Assembly: GCA_003797895.1 (NCBI GenBank)
Contig: RKQB01000002.1
Span: 621,354 to 685,353 of the forward strand
DNA: 64,000 nt
Reading direction: 5' to 3'
From: Cyclobacteriaceae bacterium YHN15
GTDB taxonomy: Bacteria > Bacteroidota > Bacteroidia > Cytophagales > Cyclobacteriaceae
In this document: positions 32,795-41,178 of the stretch, piece after piece
Layout of the letters: each line of letters opens with the position of its first letter
How positions within the stretch are numbered: position 1 is the stretch's first letter
Translations under genes and position numbers: made by a program
The notes under the pieces: model-generated
What the model was told of the DNA's origin: nothing
Seen by the model: only the letters and a program-made list of their open reading frames with translations
The model's database searches: none

Positions 32795-33586
32795 ATGTCA
32801 GCCATAGAAAAACTTTTTTCCTTTGAAGGAAAAGTAATCATCATCACAGGTGCTGCAGGCGCTATCGGAAGTACTGCAGGTCACCTTTTTGCTTCCCTTG
32901 GAGCCAATGTAGTCATCTCAGACCTCAATGGAGAAGGTGCCATAAAGGTAGCCGCCGAAATCGAAAAAGAATCAGGAAAAAAGACCTTAGGCATCAAAAC
33001 AGACGCTACCGACGAGGCAGACCTTGAAAATCTGGTAAAAACGACCATTGACAAATTCGGGAAAATATCAGGATTGATCAACAATGTAGGTTGGGGAGCC
33101 AATACGCCCATTTGGGGATCGAATTCCGAAAAAATGGTAAAATCCTATTTACTCAATACAGTAGGTTCTTATAATCTGACCAAACTCTGCATGCCCTACC
33201 TGGAAAAGGAACCCAATGCCTCTGTGGTATTTTCAGGGTCAATGGTGGGGGTCTCCCCTTCCCCTGAATTTATTGAATACAGCACAGCAAAAGCCGGTTT
33301 GATGAACATGGTCCGCAGTATGGCGGTGGTTTCCGGCCCAAGCGTCAGATTCAATACTGTCCTGATCGGTTCGGTGGACAATGGGGACAGCACTTTGGCA
33401 GCAGGATATACTCCTGAAATGCTCAAAGCCCTTTCGGACATGTTTGTGATGAAGCGCAGGGGCGCTCCCATAGAGATTGCTTATGGGATGATGTTTTTGA
33501 TGAGTGATGCCGCCCAATGGATTACCGGAATTGACCTGAGAATCGATGGTGGTGGATCTTACAAAAGTAAAATGCCCAAAAATTAA
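32795..33586 (+). CDS. Short-chain dehydrogenase/reductase (SDR 3 of 4)
   Basis: 263 residues. Cofactor loop TGAAGAIGS, acidic residue after strand 2 (VISDLNGE), NNVGWGA in place of NNAG, catalytic Ser149, Tyr162, Lys166 (YSTAK). The C-terminus WITGIDLRIDGGGSYKS is normal. The replacement of Ala by Val in NNAG occurs in some active SDRs. It is likely to act on the same substrate line as its neighbours, since it is co-transcribed with them, but which hydroxyl or keto group it handles cannot be told. Confidence 0.91.
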   Translation: MSAIEKLFSFEGKVIIITGAAGAIGSTAGHLFASLGANVVISDLNGEGAIKVAAEIEKESGKKTLGIKTDATDEADLENLVKTTIDKFGKISGLINNVGWGANTPIWGSNSEKMVKSYLLNTVGSYNLTKLCMPYLEKEPNASVVFSGSMVGVSPSPEFIEYSTAKAGLMNMVRSMAVVSGPSVRFNTVLIGSVDNGDSTLAAGYTPEMLKALSDMFVMKRRGAPIEIAYGMMFLMSDAAQWITGIDLRIDGGGSYKSKMPKN

Positions 33587-33610
33587 AATGATTTTAAACT
33601 AAAATTCATT

Positions 33611-34414
33611 ATGGAAAATCTTGGATTTGAAAAATTAGGATTTAAAAATAAATCCTTATTGATAACAGGCGGTGATACAGGGATGGGGAAAGCAACTGCC
33701 AAGTTGGCTGCTTTAAGAGGGGCAAGAGTAATGATAGCGTCAATAAACCCTCTCACACTTAAGGAAACCTGTGATGAAATTGTATCCAATGGAGGTAAAT
33801 GTGAATGGATGGTTTGTGACATCAGAGATCAAAAGCAAGTGGAAGAAATGATTGCAAAAACGGTCTCAACTTTTGGAACCTTGGATTTGGCATTTATGAA
33901 TGCCGGGATAGCCCATGGTCCAAGGATAACCCATGAACTGGATGATTCTCTTTGGCACAATGTCATCAATACCAATATTACGGGCACTTATTATTGTTGC
34001 AAGGCAGTGATTGACCAATTCATGAAACAGGGCAATGGCGGCAATATTGTAATAAATGGCTCAATGGCCGGCATAGCGGGAGTTGCACATATGATACCCT
34101 ATGCATCAAGCAAACATGCCTTGGCGGGTATGGCAAAATCTCTGGCTTTGGAATATGGTGAATACGGAATCCGGGTAAATTTCCAAGGCCCTGGAGCAAC
34201 TGACACCAATATGATGGAAGATGCCATAAAAGAGGTCATGAATTTCCGAAAAATGCATCCCAATAAAAAGGCACCTTCAAAAATACAAGGACCGCTTTTA
34301 AGAAACCAATCTGCTACTGAGCAGGCGGAAGTGGCTTGTTTTCTATTGTCAGATGCTTCTTCTGCCATGACCGGAGCCATTGTGATTGTAGACTGTGGGG
34401 CAACTGCCTACTGA
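33611..34414 (+). CDS. Short-chain dehydrogenase/reductase (SDR 4 of 4)
   Basis: 267 residues. Cofactor loop TGGDTGMGKA, strand 2 end VMIASINPLT (no acidic residue, so NADP(H) possible), MNAGIAHGP for NNAG, catalytic Ser151, Tyr164, Lys168 (YASSK). An insertion near the C-terminus (RKMHPNKKAPSKIQGPLL) parallels the one in SDR 1, suggesting these two are closer to each other than to SDR 2 and 3. End MTGAIVIVDCGATAY. A 143-bp gap follows before the POTRA-barrel gene. Confidence 0.92.
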   Translation: MENLGFEKLGFKNKSLLITGGDTGMGKATAKLAALRGARVMIASINPLTLKETCDEIVSNGGKCEWMVCDIRDQKQVEEMIAKTVSTFGTLDLAFMNAGIAHGPRITHELDDSLWHNVINTNITGTYYCCKAVIDQFMKQGNGGNIVINGSMAGIAGVAHMIPYASSKHALAGMAKSLALEYGEYGIRVNFQGPGATDTNMMEDAIKEVMNFRKMHPNKKAPSKIQGPLLRNQSATEQAEVACFLLSDASSAMTGAIVIVDCGATAY

Positions 34415-34557
34415 TTTCCGATAATGTTTCCAGGGAATTGCTTTTTAAAATTTATTCTTGAAAAGCACTTCTCTGGTCAAAATAAGAAAATCCAAAATTC
34501 CCGTTCTGATTGACTTCTTTTTAATATTCAATTCCAAAGAATATTTATTTGAATAGT

Positions 34558-36303
34558 ATGAAAGAAATAGTTTCCATAAAAACAATCAAGCAATCCTACT
34601 TTTTGTGGAAAGTAAGTTTACTATCCTTTTTAATCTTAACCTTGAATTTTGAATTGTTCGGTCAAGGGGATGGGACAGGTCTAAACAATTCCCTTTTAAT
34701 CAGTGAAGTCGAAGTTGAAGTCGATCATTTATCGGAAACCGGTCAAAAAGACCTGTTGATTTCAACCATACTGAACAGTTTAAAGATTTTCCCCAATGAA
34801 CATGCAAGGCGCTCTGATATTGACATCGCTATACAGAGGGTAATCGCCATGCCTGAAATCAGTGATGTTTCGTACGATTTAGAATTATCTACCGGAATTT
34901 CATACAGACTTCACCTTCGGGTAAATACACTTAAAGAAGGATTACTAAAAGAATCAGCTTCCGGACTATTTACGAAAGGCGGCAAGAATTTCCCCTATTT
35001 ATATAATTCCCAAAATTTTAAGTTGAAAGTAGACCTGGGAGGAACAATAAGTCCGGTCGGCGGTTGGAATACCTGGTTAAATAACGGGGATTTTTTTACA
35101 GAATTTAGCCCTTTCGGTAAAGATTATCCTCCAAATAACCGCTTTATGGGTTTGGAGTCTGCTTTTTATGTAGGACTCACAGCAGTAATTAAAATCACTG
35201 AAAAAACATTTTTATATGGTAACTATAAACTTCTGCTGGCAAGCACTTTAGGAAGAGATCTTTATAGAAAAGATAATCCCTACAGTGTTCTAACGGAAAA
35301 CCTCTACGGAGGGATTGTAGGTTCAATTCCTTTTTCAAGAGGAAATATATTAAACTACAATTTATCTGTAGGAAAACAGCCATACCGTATTGGAACCGGG
35401 ATGTTACTTAATCAAATTGCGCTCAATGGCGGTGATCGGGGAGCTTTAAACGTTTGGCCAAGATTTAGTGGAGACTTTGTAGGATTAGCACAATTCAGGT
35501 ACAACAACCTAAGGCTTGAATATTTTTATATCAATCCCAGTGAATTTGGTGGATTTGAAACCAATACCCGTCTTACTGGAATTAACTTGGACTATTCAAA
35601 ACTATCCAAGTTCAAAGCAGGGTTCACGTATTTGCATGTACCTCAATCCACTTCAATTTATTTATTCCCGGGCAATATTTTTGAATCCAGAAATAAGTTA
35701 AACGCCTTTAATCTTAGGGCTGAGCTGGATCCAAAGCCAAGAAAAAAATCATTGATAGCTAAAATAGATCTTGGCTTACAGACAAATCGAAGATTTCCAA
35801 TGAGAGCGCATGGAATCGCAATGGAGTTGGGATATTTAAAAGGAAGCCATAAAAACAGACCTTCATTAAGCTACAGATTTTCTCACCTATCAGGGGATGA
35901 TCCCGAAACAGAAAGATTTGAAAGGTGGGATTTTCTTTATTCCGGAAATGATGTGGATACCTGGATTCAAGGTTTGATTATGAAAAACATCCTTTTCAAC
36001 ACCAATCTTCAGGCCCATAGAATTCAAGGTCAAATGATAGCTAAAGGTTATCGACTGACTGCACAGTATTTTTATTTCAGGTCATCCCAATTGAATAATC
36101 TTCCATTAGTCATCAATGAATTTGCGAGCAATGAATTGGCACATCAAGCTACAGTATTAGCAGAAAAAAGCTTCAATCGAAGGCTATATATGCGACTTCA
36201 GATTCACTCGCTTTGGTCCATTGAAGGAATAAATGGTGCCCTACCCCTTCCAGTAAAAAACCCATGGATCGGAACTCAGGCCATGATAAAATATCAAATC
36301 TAA
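34558..36303 (+). CDS. Outer-membrane barrel with N-terminal POTRA-like domain
   Basis: 581 residues from the ATG at 34558. Signal peptide or signal anchor ends near FELFGQ. Residues about 45-125 (LISEVEVEVDHLSETGQKD, then a helix, then DISDVSYDLELSTGIS and YRLHLRVN) show the beta-alpha-alpha-beta-beta pattern of a POTRA module; the rest is a large barrel of perhaps 16 strands (RLEYFYINPSEFGGFETNT and similar) ending MIKYQI. One POTRA plus barrel recalls TpsB/FhaC or patatin-fused transporters, but the barrel itself looks like an uptake porin. It follows the SDR genes in the same direction and is probably their substrate channel or an assembly factor. Family uncertain. Confidence 0.68.
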   Translation: MKEIVSIKTIKQSYFLWKVSLLSFLILTLNFELFGQGDGTGLNNSLLISEVEVEVDHLSETGQKDLLISTILNSLKIFPNEHARRSDIDIAIQRVIAMPEISDVSYDLELSTGISYRLHLRVNTLKEGLLKESASGLFTKGGKNFPYLYNSQNFKLKVDLGGTISPVGGWNTWLNNGDFFTEFSPFGKDYPPNNRFMGLESAFYVGLTAVIKITEKTFLYGNYKLLLASTLGRDLYRKDNPYSVLTENLYGGIVGSIPFSRGNILNYNLSVGKQPYRIGTGMLLNQIALNGGDRGALNVWPRFSGDFVGLAQFRYNNLRLEYFYINPSEFGGFETNTRLTGINLDYSKLSKFKAGFTYLHVPQSTSIYLFPGNIFESRNKLNAFNLRAELDPKPRKKSLIAKIDLGLQTNRRFPMRAHGIAMELGYLKGSHKNRPSLSYRFSHLSGDDPETERFERWDFLYSGNDVDTWIQGLIMKNILFNTNLQAHRIQGQMIAKGYRLTAQYFYFRSSQLNNLPLVINEFASNELAHQATVLAEKSFNRRLYMRLQIHSLWSIEGINGALPLPVKNPWIGTQAMIKYQI

Positions 36304-36314
36304 ATCAAAACTAT

Positions 36315-36773
36315 ATGAACAAGAAAGACTTAACAAAAGCAGCAGTAATCAGTGGCGTAATGAATGCCATCATCAATGGCATAATTAATTGGTTTACCTT
36401 GGATAAAACTCACCCCACGGTACTACTTACCCAAGATCAGATTTCCTCTTCCATGCACACTGTCTTTTCCGGTGCAGTGCCATTGGCTGTTTCTTTAGCC
36501 TTTATTCTCACGTCCATTGCTTTTTTCACCACTAAGATCGAGAATAAGCCACCCTATTGGCCCACATATTTCCTTAAAGCCTTAAAGCATAGTGTTTATG
36601 CCTTTGGCTTATTCACCATTTTCGGTGTATTGATACAAAGGATTTGGGGATCTATTGAAGTTAGTCTGGTCTTGGCTGCGGTTTTGGCGGGTCTGATTGC
36701 CGGTATAGTTGGTGGAATTGTGGAGTACGAAACCAAAAAATCTTTAATTGAAAGAGAAAAAGTAAAACAATAA
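36315..36773 (+). CDS. Small polytopic inner-membrane protein, 152 aa
   Basis: Start at the ATG at 36315, 11 bp after the barrel gene. About four membrane helices: AVISGVMNAIINGIINWFTL, AVPLAVSLAFILTSIAFF, SVYAFGLFTIFGVLIQRIWG and SLVLAAVLAGLIAGIVGGIVE, with a basic C-terminus. No family recognised. Tight spacing on both sides (11 and 6 bp) shows it belongs to the barrel/PCMD operon. It may be an accessory subunit of an import system; nothing in the sequence fixes a role. Confidence 0.75.
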   Translation: MNKKDLTKAAVISGVMNAIINGIINWFTLDKTHPTVLLTQDQISSSMHTVFSGAVPLAVSLAFILTSIAFFTTKIENKPPYWPTYFLKALKHSVYAFGLFTIFGVLIQRIWGSIEVSLVLAAVLAGLIAGIVGGIVEYETKKSLIEREKVKQ

Positions 36774-36779
36774 TCCGAC

Positions 36780-37691
36780 ATGATAAAAAGTAAAACTTTT
36801 AATCTGACCAAGAAAATCCCTTCATTTTGTTCAATGCTTTTACTGGCTGGAGCACTTCTATTTGGGGGAATCGTGAAGGCACAGGTAGTTAGCTTTCCCG
36901 ATTCGATAGGTCAGCGAAAAGGGAGTTTTTTCCCATTAATGAGAGGGTTTAAACAAAAAGCTGTGGAGGCCGGTGCAGAATTTCCCAAACCTTATGGCTT
37001 AGCTGGTAGCATGTATTTTCAGCAACAGAATATGGAAATAACCAAAATCCGCTTAGGTAATCTGGAACTTAGTGAAGAGGGTGGTATCATTGATTTTGAC
37101 GATTCCAAAATCAAAAATACAGTCACCTCTTCACAGATTAGAGCAGATGTTTGGGTTTTGCCATTTGTTAATGTTTATGGCATGATGGGAAGGGTTACTA
37201 CCTTCAATAATATTGACCTATCCATTAATCTCAGCAATGAGAATATTCCCAATTTATCAGAATCAATCAACCTCTTAAAAGAACGGACCATAGCCAATAT
37301 CAACGGGACTGTAGGAGGTGCAGGAATGGTCGTTGCGGGAGGTTATGGGAAAATTTTTGCCAATGTAAACATCACCTGGGCCCAAACATGGCTAAGTGAA
37401 GTCAATAGCGTTCAAAAATCATTTGTGGCATTTCCTATGATTGGAATGACAACTTCGTTTGCCAACCTTTTTGTAGGAGGAATTTACCAAAATACAGGAA
37501 CTGTAAATAAAGGGTCTTTTCAGGGAAGCACAGGAAACCAGATCAATTATGAATTGGAATACTCAGCCCAAAGGTGGAATTATACCATAGGCTTTAATAA
37601 ATCCATAGGAAATTGGTCGATGGTGATTATTCAAGGATTTGGAGCACGAACCAACAGCGTTATTGAAGTCGGCTATAGGTTTGGAGATTAA
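36780..37691 (+). CDS. Outer-membrane or periplasmic protein of unknown function, 303 aa
   Basis: Signal peptide (SMLLLAGALLFGGIVKAQ) and a mature domain with repeated short amphipathic strands, e.g. SSQIRADVWVLPFVNVYGMMGRVTTF, GTVGGAGMVVAGGYGKIFANVNITWAQTW and QRWNYTIGFNKSIGNWSMVIIQGFGARTNSVIEVGYRFGD. The closing strands fit an outer-membrane barrel of 10-12 strands. It starts 6 bp after the small membrane protein and precedes another barrel gene, so it is part of the same operon. Confidence 0.72.
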   Translation: MIKSKTFNLTKKIPSFCSMLLLAGALLFGGIVKAQVVSFPDSIGQRKGSFFPLMRGFKQKAVEAGAEFPKPYGLAGSMYFQQQNMEITKIRLGNLELSEEGGIIDFDDSKIKNTVTSSQIRADVWVLPFVNVYGMMGRVTTFNNIDLSINLSNENIPNLSESINLLKERTIANINGTVGGAGMVVAGGYGKIFANVNITWAQTWLSEVNSVQKSFVAFPMIGMTTSFANLFVGGIYQNTGTVNKGSFQGSTGNQINYELEYSAQRWNYTIGFNKSIGNWSMVIIQGFGARTNSVIEVGYRFGD

Positions 37692-37763
37692 CGGAGCGTA
37701 AAAAGATAGTTGGTAGTCAAATGGGTATGTTAAAAATAAGTGTTTCACTTTCTAGATAAAAAA

Positions 37764-38480
37764 ATGAAAATTCAGTTTATACTCATCATATCGGGATTCC
37801 TTTTTTTCGGTTTAATACTGAAAAGTCAATCGCAATCTACCACTTCAAATGATGGAGGAATTCCCATTACCAAAGGCACTTGGTTTAGCAGTTTAAGCTT
37901 GTCAGCCTCCCAAAAAAATGCGGAAAATGAACGGCAACTGTTTGCCACTTACCTCAATGAGGAAAGAAGAGCCTTTTCGATCAGGCTGGACCCTGGGTAT
38001 GTCGTCAAAGACAACTTGGGCATTGGGCTTGGTTTACTATATGGAAATACTGAAGATGTCAGCACCCAACAGGCAAGCGATGGCACCATTTCGGATGTCA
38101 AACTTGCTGAAAGACGGATGGCATTTAGACCTTATATTAAAAATTTCATCCCATTAGGGCCCAGTAACAGGTTTTATATCATTGTCCCTACCGAAATCCA
38201 AATCGGGTATGGGAGCCAACTGAAAGAAGTCACTACCAACCAAGTCCTTACCAGAACTTTTTCAAATTCGGTCTATTATGGATTGGAAATGAGACCGGGG
38301 ATTCTGGTATTTGTCCACCGAAATTTCGGCTTTGAAGTCAATGTGGGTGCATTCGGACTAAGCAACTCAGTCACTCGTGGCACGGCTACCAACCTGCCTG
38401 ACTCTAAGGTGGTAAACAATGACCTTAATTTGAAAATAAATCTATTTGAACTAGCACTTGGATTTTCTATATACATATGA
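37764..38480 (+). CDS. Outer-membrane beta-barrel protein, 238 aa
   Basis: Start at the ATG at 37764, giving a signal peptide (FILIISGFLFFGLIL) with mature start near SQSQSTTSND. The body has eight amphipathic strands (WFSSLSLSASQKNAENERQ, AFSIRLDPGYVVKDNLGIGLGLLYG, MAFRPYIKNFIPLG, VYYGLEMRPGILVFV, NLFELALGFSIYI), the pattern of small 8-strand Bacteroidota barrels. Its stop overlaps the start of the PCMD lipoprotein gene (ATGA), so the two are coupled. Confidence 0.78.
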   Translation: MKIQFILIISGFLFFGLILKSQSQSTTSNDGGIPITKGTWFSSLSLSASQKNAENERQLFATYLNEERRAFSIRLDPGYVVKDNLGIGLGLLYGNTEDVSTQQASDGTISDVKLAERRMAFRPYIKNFIPLGPSNRFYIIVPTEIQIGYGSQLKEVTTNQVLTRTFSNSVYYGLEMRPGILVFVHRNFGFEVNVGAFGLSNSVTRGTATNLPDSKVVNNDLNLKINLFELALGFSIYI

Positions 38481-39544
38481 AAAAGTTTGAATCTTTCTAC
38501 GGACTATTCATCGCCATTTTTGTGATATTAGTATGCCATGCCTGTTTGGATGAGCATCATTTTGGTAAGTCATCCCTCAACCAAATCTTACACTTTTCTG
38601 TGGCAGGCCAAGTTGGAAATACACAGATTGTTTCTGACAGTCTTTTGATTAGAGTTACCGTCGGTTCCCAAGTCAATCCATCCAATCTTTTTGCAGACTC
38701 AATTAAAGTGAGTTCCTATGCCAAAGTCTATCCTGGAAAAGGTGATTTGGTCGACTTTACAAAGCCTACATTTTACGAAGTGACAGCAGAGAATGGCAGC
38801 GTGGCAAAGTACCAGGTATTTGTCACCAAAGAGACAGCTACTCCACAACTTGAAAACTCCGGCTTTGACGAATGGCATACCCCCGCAGGGAAAAACTATC
38901 AGGAACCGGGCAAAGATGAAAACACCATATGGGCTTCGGGCAATGCAGGCGTGGTCACTTTGGGTCAGGCCAATGTCGAAAAAACTGAAATTGGTCCAGG
39001 TGACTTTGGGGCCAAATTGATCACAAGGGATTTGGGACCGCTTGCCCAATTGGTAAAACAGGGAATCGCAGCAGGATCCATGTTCACAGGAAAATTCCAA
39101 TTGAACCTTTCAAATCCGTTGAGTTCAGCCAAGTTTGGTACGCCATTTTCCGCGAGACCAAAAAGCTTCAGTATCACCTACACCTATATTCCGGGTTTGG
39201 TTTATAAGAATGGCCAAGGACAGATTTTGGACAAAAAAGACCAGGCGGATATTTATCTTCTGTTGGAAAACAGAAATGGGGAAACCATCAAAAGAATTGG
39301 AACGGCTTGGTTCAGATCCGGAGACAAAGTAGAGAATCCAAAAGAAATCACCATTCCTATTATCTACGGAAATTTACCCCAGGGTTCTCCGGAATATTGG
39401 TTTCCTACAAATGGCACTATTGGCAATGCCGCAGATGAAATCACTCACATCAGTTTTGTCCTGGCTTCAAGTGCCGCAGGAGCAAACTTTGAAGGAGGGG
39501 TAAACAGTACTTTGATCGTGAATAATCTCAGGTTGAATTATTAA
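38477..39544 (+). CDS. PCMD-domain lipoprotein (putative carbohydrate-metabolism domain)
   Basis: 355 residues with a lipoprotein signal peptide ending CHAC (Cys23), an N-terminal Ig-like or SusE-like beta region (about 35-115, with YEVTAENGSVAKYQVFVTKE), and a C-terminal PCMD domain beginning with the marker LENSGFDEW and continuing IWASGNAGV and FTGKFQLNL. PCMD proteins are surface lipoproteins that bind or process glycans. It ends the operon that starts at the POTRA-barrel gene. If the glycan-binding role holds, the SDRs upstream may act on a sugar or glycoside; this is inference. Confidence 0.85.
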   Translation: MKKFESFYGLFIAIFVILVCHACLDEHHFGKSSLNQILHFSVAGQVGNTQIVSDSLLIRVTVGSQVNPSNLFADSIKVSSYAKVYPGKGDLVDFTKPTFYEVTAENGSVAKYQVFVTKETATPQLENSGFDEWHTPAGKNYQEPGKDENTIWASGNAGVVTLGQANVEKTEIGPGDFGAKLITRDLGPLAQLVKQGIAAGSMFTGKFQLNLSNPLSSAKFGTPFSARPKSFSITYTYIPGLVYKNGQGQILDKKDQADIYLLLENRNGETIKRIGTAWFRSGDKVENPKEITIPIIYGNLPQGSPEYWFPTNGTIGNAADEITHISFVLASSAAGANFEGGVNSTLIVNNLRLNY

Positions 39545-39603
39545 GCATTATAGGTTCGATATCACCTGAAAAAAAAAATAATGAACTGAATCCCGGAAAT
39601 TTA

Positions 39604-40254
39604 CTAAATCAGGGAAATGACAGACATTTGGGCTCTCCCCTTCTCTGTCAGGTATTTTTCAAAAACTCTCAAAACTCCATCCAAATAGATAGGTTTCATC
39701 AATTCATAACTTGTTTCAGAATCATACAAAGAATAGGACACCATCCAAGTGGTAAACAGATTGACGTACTGAAACCGGAAAACTGCAAACTCTTTGGGTT
39801 CAAGAATATTTTCTTTCAGCAAACCTATGCCAACCAAGGTATTTGCCAATCGCACTAATCTGTCTTGACGATTGAGCCAAGTTTTCAGCAACTGACCCAT
39901 CATGACTGTTTGCGACTGATGCATCACTGAGAAAAATAGAATTACTGAACGATGTTTGTATTGAATATCCATCACCTCTGAAAAAAAAGCTGTCAATTTG
40001 CCGAAATCCAATTCTGGACCAAATTGAAACTTGGAAGTCAATTCATTCAATTCATTCTCATATTGTTCGGATAGGCCTACAAACAGATGTTCTTTGGTGG
40101 GAAAATGGTTTGTTATACCGCCCGAGGTGATTCCGATTTTTTTTGATATGGCACTCAAGGTTAAAAAAATTCCATCTTCATTAAATACTCTTCTTGCTTC
40201 ATTAAGTATGGATTCCCTTGTTTTTTCGCCTTTGGTAAGCTTCTTTTTGGTCAT
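39604..40254 (-). CDS. TetR family transcriptional regulator (reverse strand)
   Basis: 216 residues from the ATG at 40254. N-terminal helix-turn-helix: KTRESILNEARRVFNEDGIFLTLSAISKKIGITSGGITNHFPTKEHLFVGL, with GITNHFPTKE as recognition helix. The C-terminal ligand-binding domain has four to five helices rich in aromatic residues. It is convergent with the SDR/PCMD locus and diverges, after 326 bp, from a second TetR gene that heads the efflux operon. It could control either side; the region between holds only one clear promoter, which points to the efflux operon. Confidence 0.9.
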   Translation of the reverse strand: MTKKKLTKGEKTRESILNEARRVFNEDGIFLTLSAISKKIGITSGGITNHFPTKEHLFVGLSEQYENELNELTSKFQFGPELDFGKLTAFFSEVMDIQYKHRSVILFFSVMHQSQTVMMGQLLKTWLNRQDRLVRLANTLVGIGLLKENILEPKEFAVFRFQYVNLFTTWMVSYSLYDSETSYELMKPIYLDGVLRVFEKYLTEKGRAQMSVISLI

Positions 40255-40528
40255 TATTGATATTGCTTTTTCAATCCTCAAAAATACAACATTTCATCTA
40301 AATTGGTCTTAGAATTTTTAATCAAAACTATAAAACCCAAAGCATTTATGTACCAAATGTTTTTTATCTACCAAATCACAAAAAGCAATATACAATTATC
40401 TTTCATTACCTAAAAAATTCAAATCGATTTATAAACAAGCAAAAATTTTACGCCCTTCCTTGTGATTTGCAATCCCGAGTAGAGATAATTGGAATTTATA
40501 ATTATAGTGGAAAAAATAAATAAACAAT

Positions 40529-40558
40529 TTTGGATTTAAAAATAAATACCTATCTTTG
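40529..40558 (+). promoter_or_regulatory. Bacteroidota-type promoter of the TetR-RND efflux operon
   Basis: TTTG at 40529-40532, 18-nt spacer, TATCTTTG at 40551-40558. This matches TTTG / TAnnTTTG with normal spacing. The start codon is 22 bp downstream of the -7 element. Confidence 0.7.
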
Positions 40559-40560
40559 TA

Positions 40561-40570
40561 AGTAAATACT
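40561..40570. promoter_or_regulatory. Candidate TetR operator AGTAAATACT at the promoter
   Basis: The 10-mer AGTAAATACT (AGTA-AA-TACT, imperfectly symmetric) lies right after the -7 element, where a bound repressor would block transcription start. The same 10-mer recurs at 41184-41193 at the start of the TolC gene. Confidence 0.4.
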
Positions 40571-40580
40571 AACTAACGCA

Positions 40581-41162
40581 ATGGAAATATCAGAAAGACA
40601 ACTTGAAATTATTGAAACTGCGGGAAAAATACTGAGCGTATCCGGATTGGGCGGGCTCACTACCAAAAATCTCGCCAAGGAAATTGGCTTTTCAGAAGCA
40701 GCACTTTACAGGCATTTTCCAAGTAAAGAAGATATCATTCTGGGTTTACTGGATTACTTACGTACCAATATGGATGAACGCTTGGAAAAAGTTTTTATCC
40801 CTCATGCAGATCCAAAAGAAAATCTTATCGCTCTTTTTGAAAGTCAGTTCAGCTTTTTTTCCAAAAACCCCCATTATGTGGTGGCAGTATTTTCTGACGG
40901 ATTAATGGAAGAAAGCGATAAAATCAATCAGGCCATTCTGCAACTGATGCAGGTCAAAATGAAACACCTGATGCCCATCGTAATGCAGGGACAGCAAAAA
41001 GGTACATTTACTCAGGATATCACAAATGAAGAATTGGTCCATATCATCATGGGCTCCTTCCGGCTGCAAATGTATAAGTGGAAAATTTCAAACTTTAAAT
41101 TTGACATCAATAGACAGGGTAGAAATATGCTTGAGGCATTGTTGACCCTTATGAAACCTTAA
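40581..41162 (+). CDS. TetR family transcriptional regulator heading the RND efflux operon
   Basis: 193 residues. Helix-turn-helix ERQLEIIETAGKILSVSGLGGLTTKNLAKEIGFSEAALYRHFPSKEDIILGLLDYL, with the classical ALYRHFPSKE recognition helix. The C-terminal domain is that of the YxbF-like small-molecule sensors. It is 16 bp before the TolC-type gene and therefore in one operon with it, the adaptor and the RND pump; by family it should repress them until an exported compound binds. Length is typical. Confidence 0.93.
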   Translation: MEISERQLEIIETAGKILSVSGLGGLTTKNLAKEIGFSEAALYRHFPSKEDIILGLLDYLRTNMDERLEKVFIPHADPKENLIALFESQFSFFSKNPHYVVAVFSDGLMEESDKINQAILQLMQVKMKHLMPIVMQGQQKGTFTQDITNEELVHIIMGSFRLQMYKWKISNFKFDINRQGRNMLEALLTLMKP

Positions 41163-41178
41163 AAAAATTTGTAATAAA

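Larger units (their letters stand above)
40255..40580. other. 326-bp divergent region between two TetR genes
   Basis: Holds the promoter and possible operator of the forward TetR gene (listed separately) in its last 55 bp; the remainder is AT-rich with no open frame. A reverse promoter for the TetR gene on the left must also be here but is not evident. Confidence 0.45.

Noticed and set aside
32367..32807. Forward frame of 146 codons inside SDR 2
   Set aside because: Lies within the well-supported SDR frame and shows no domain pattern.
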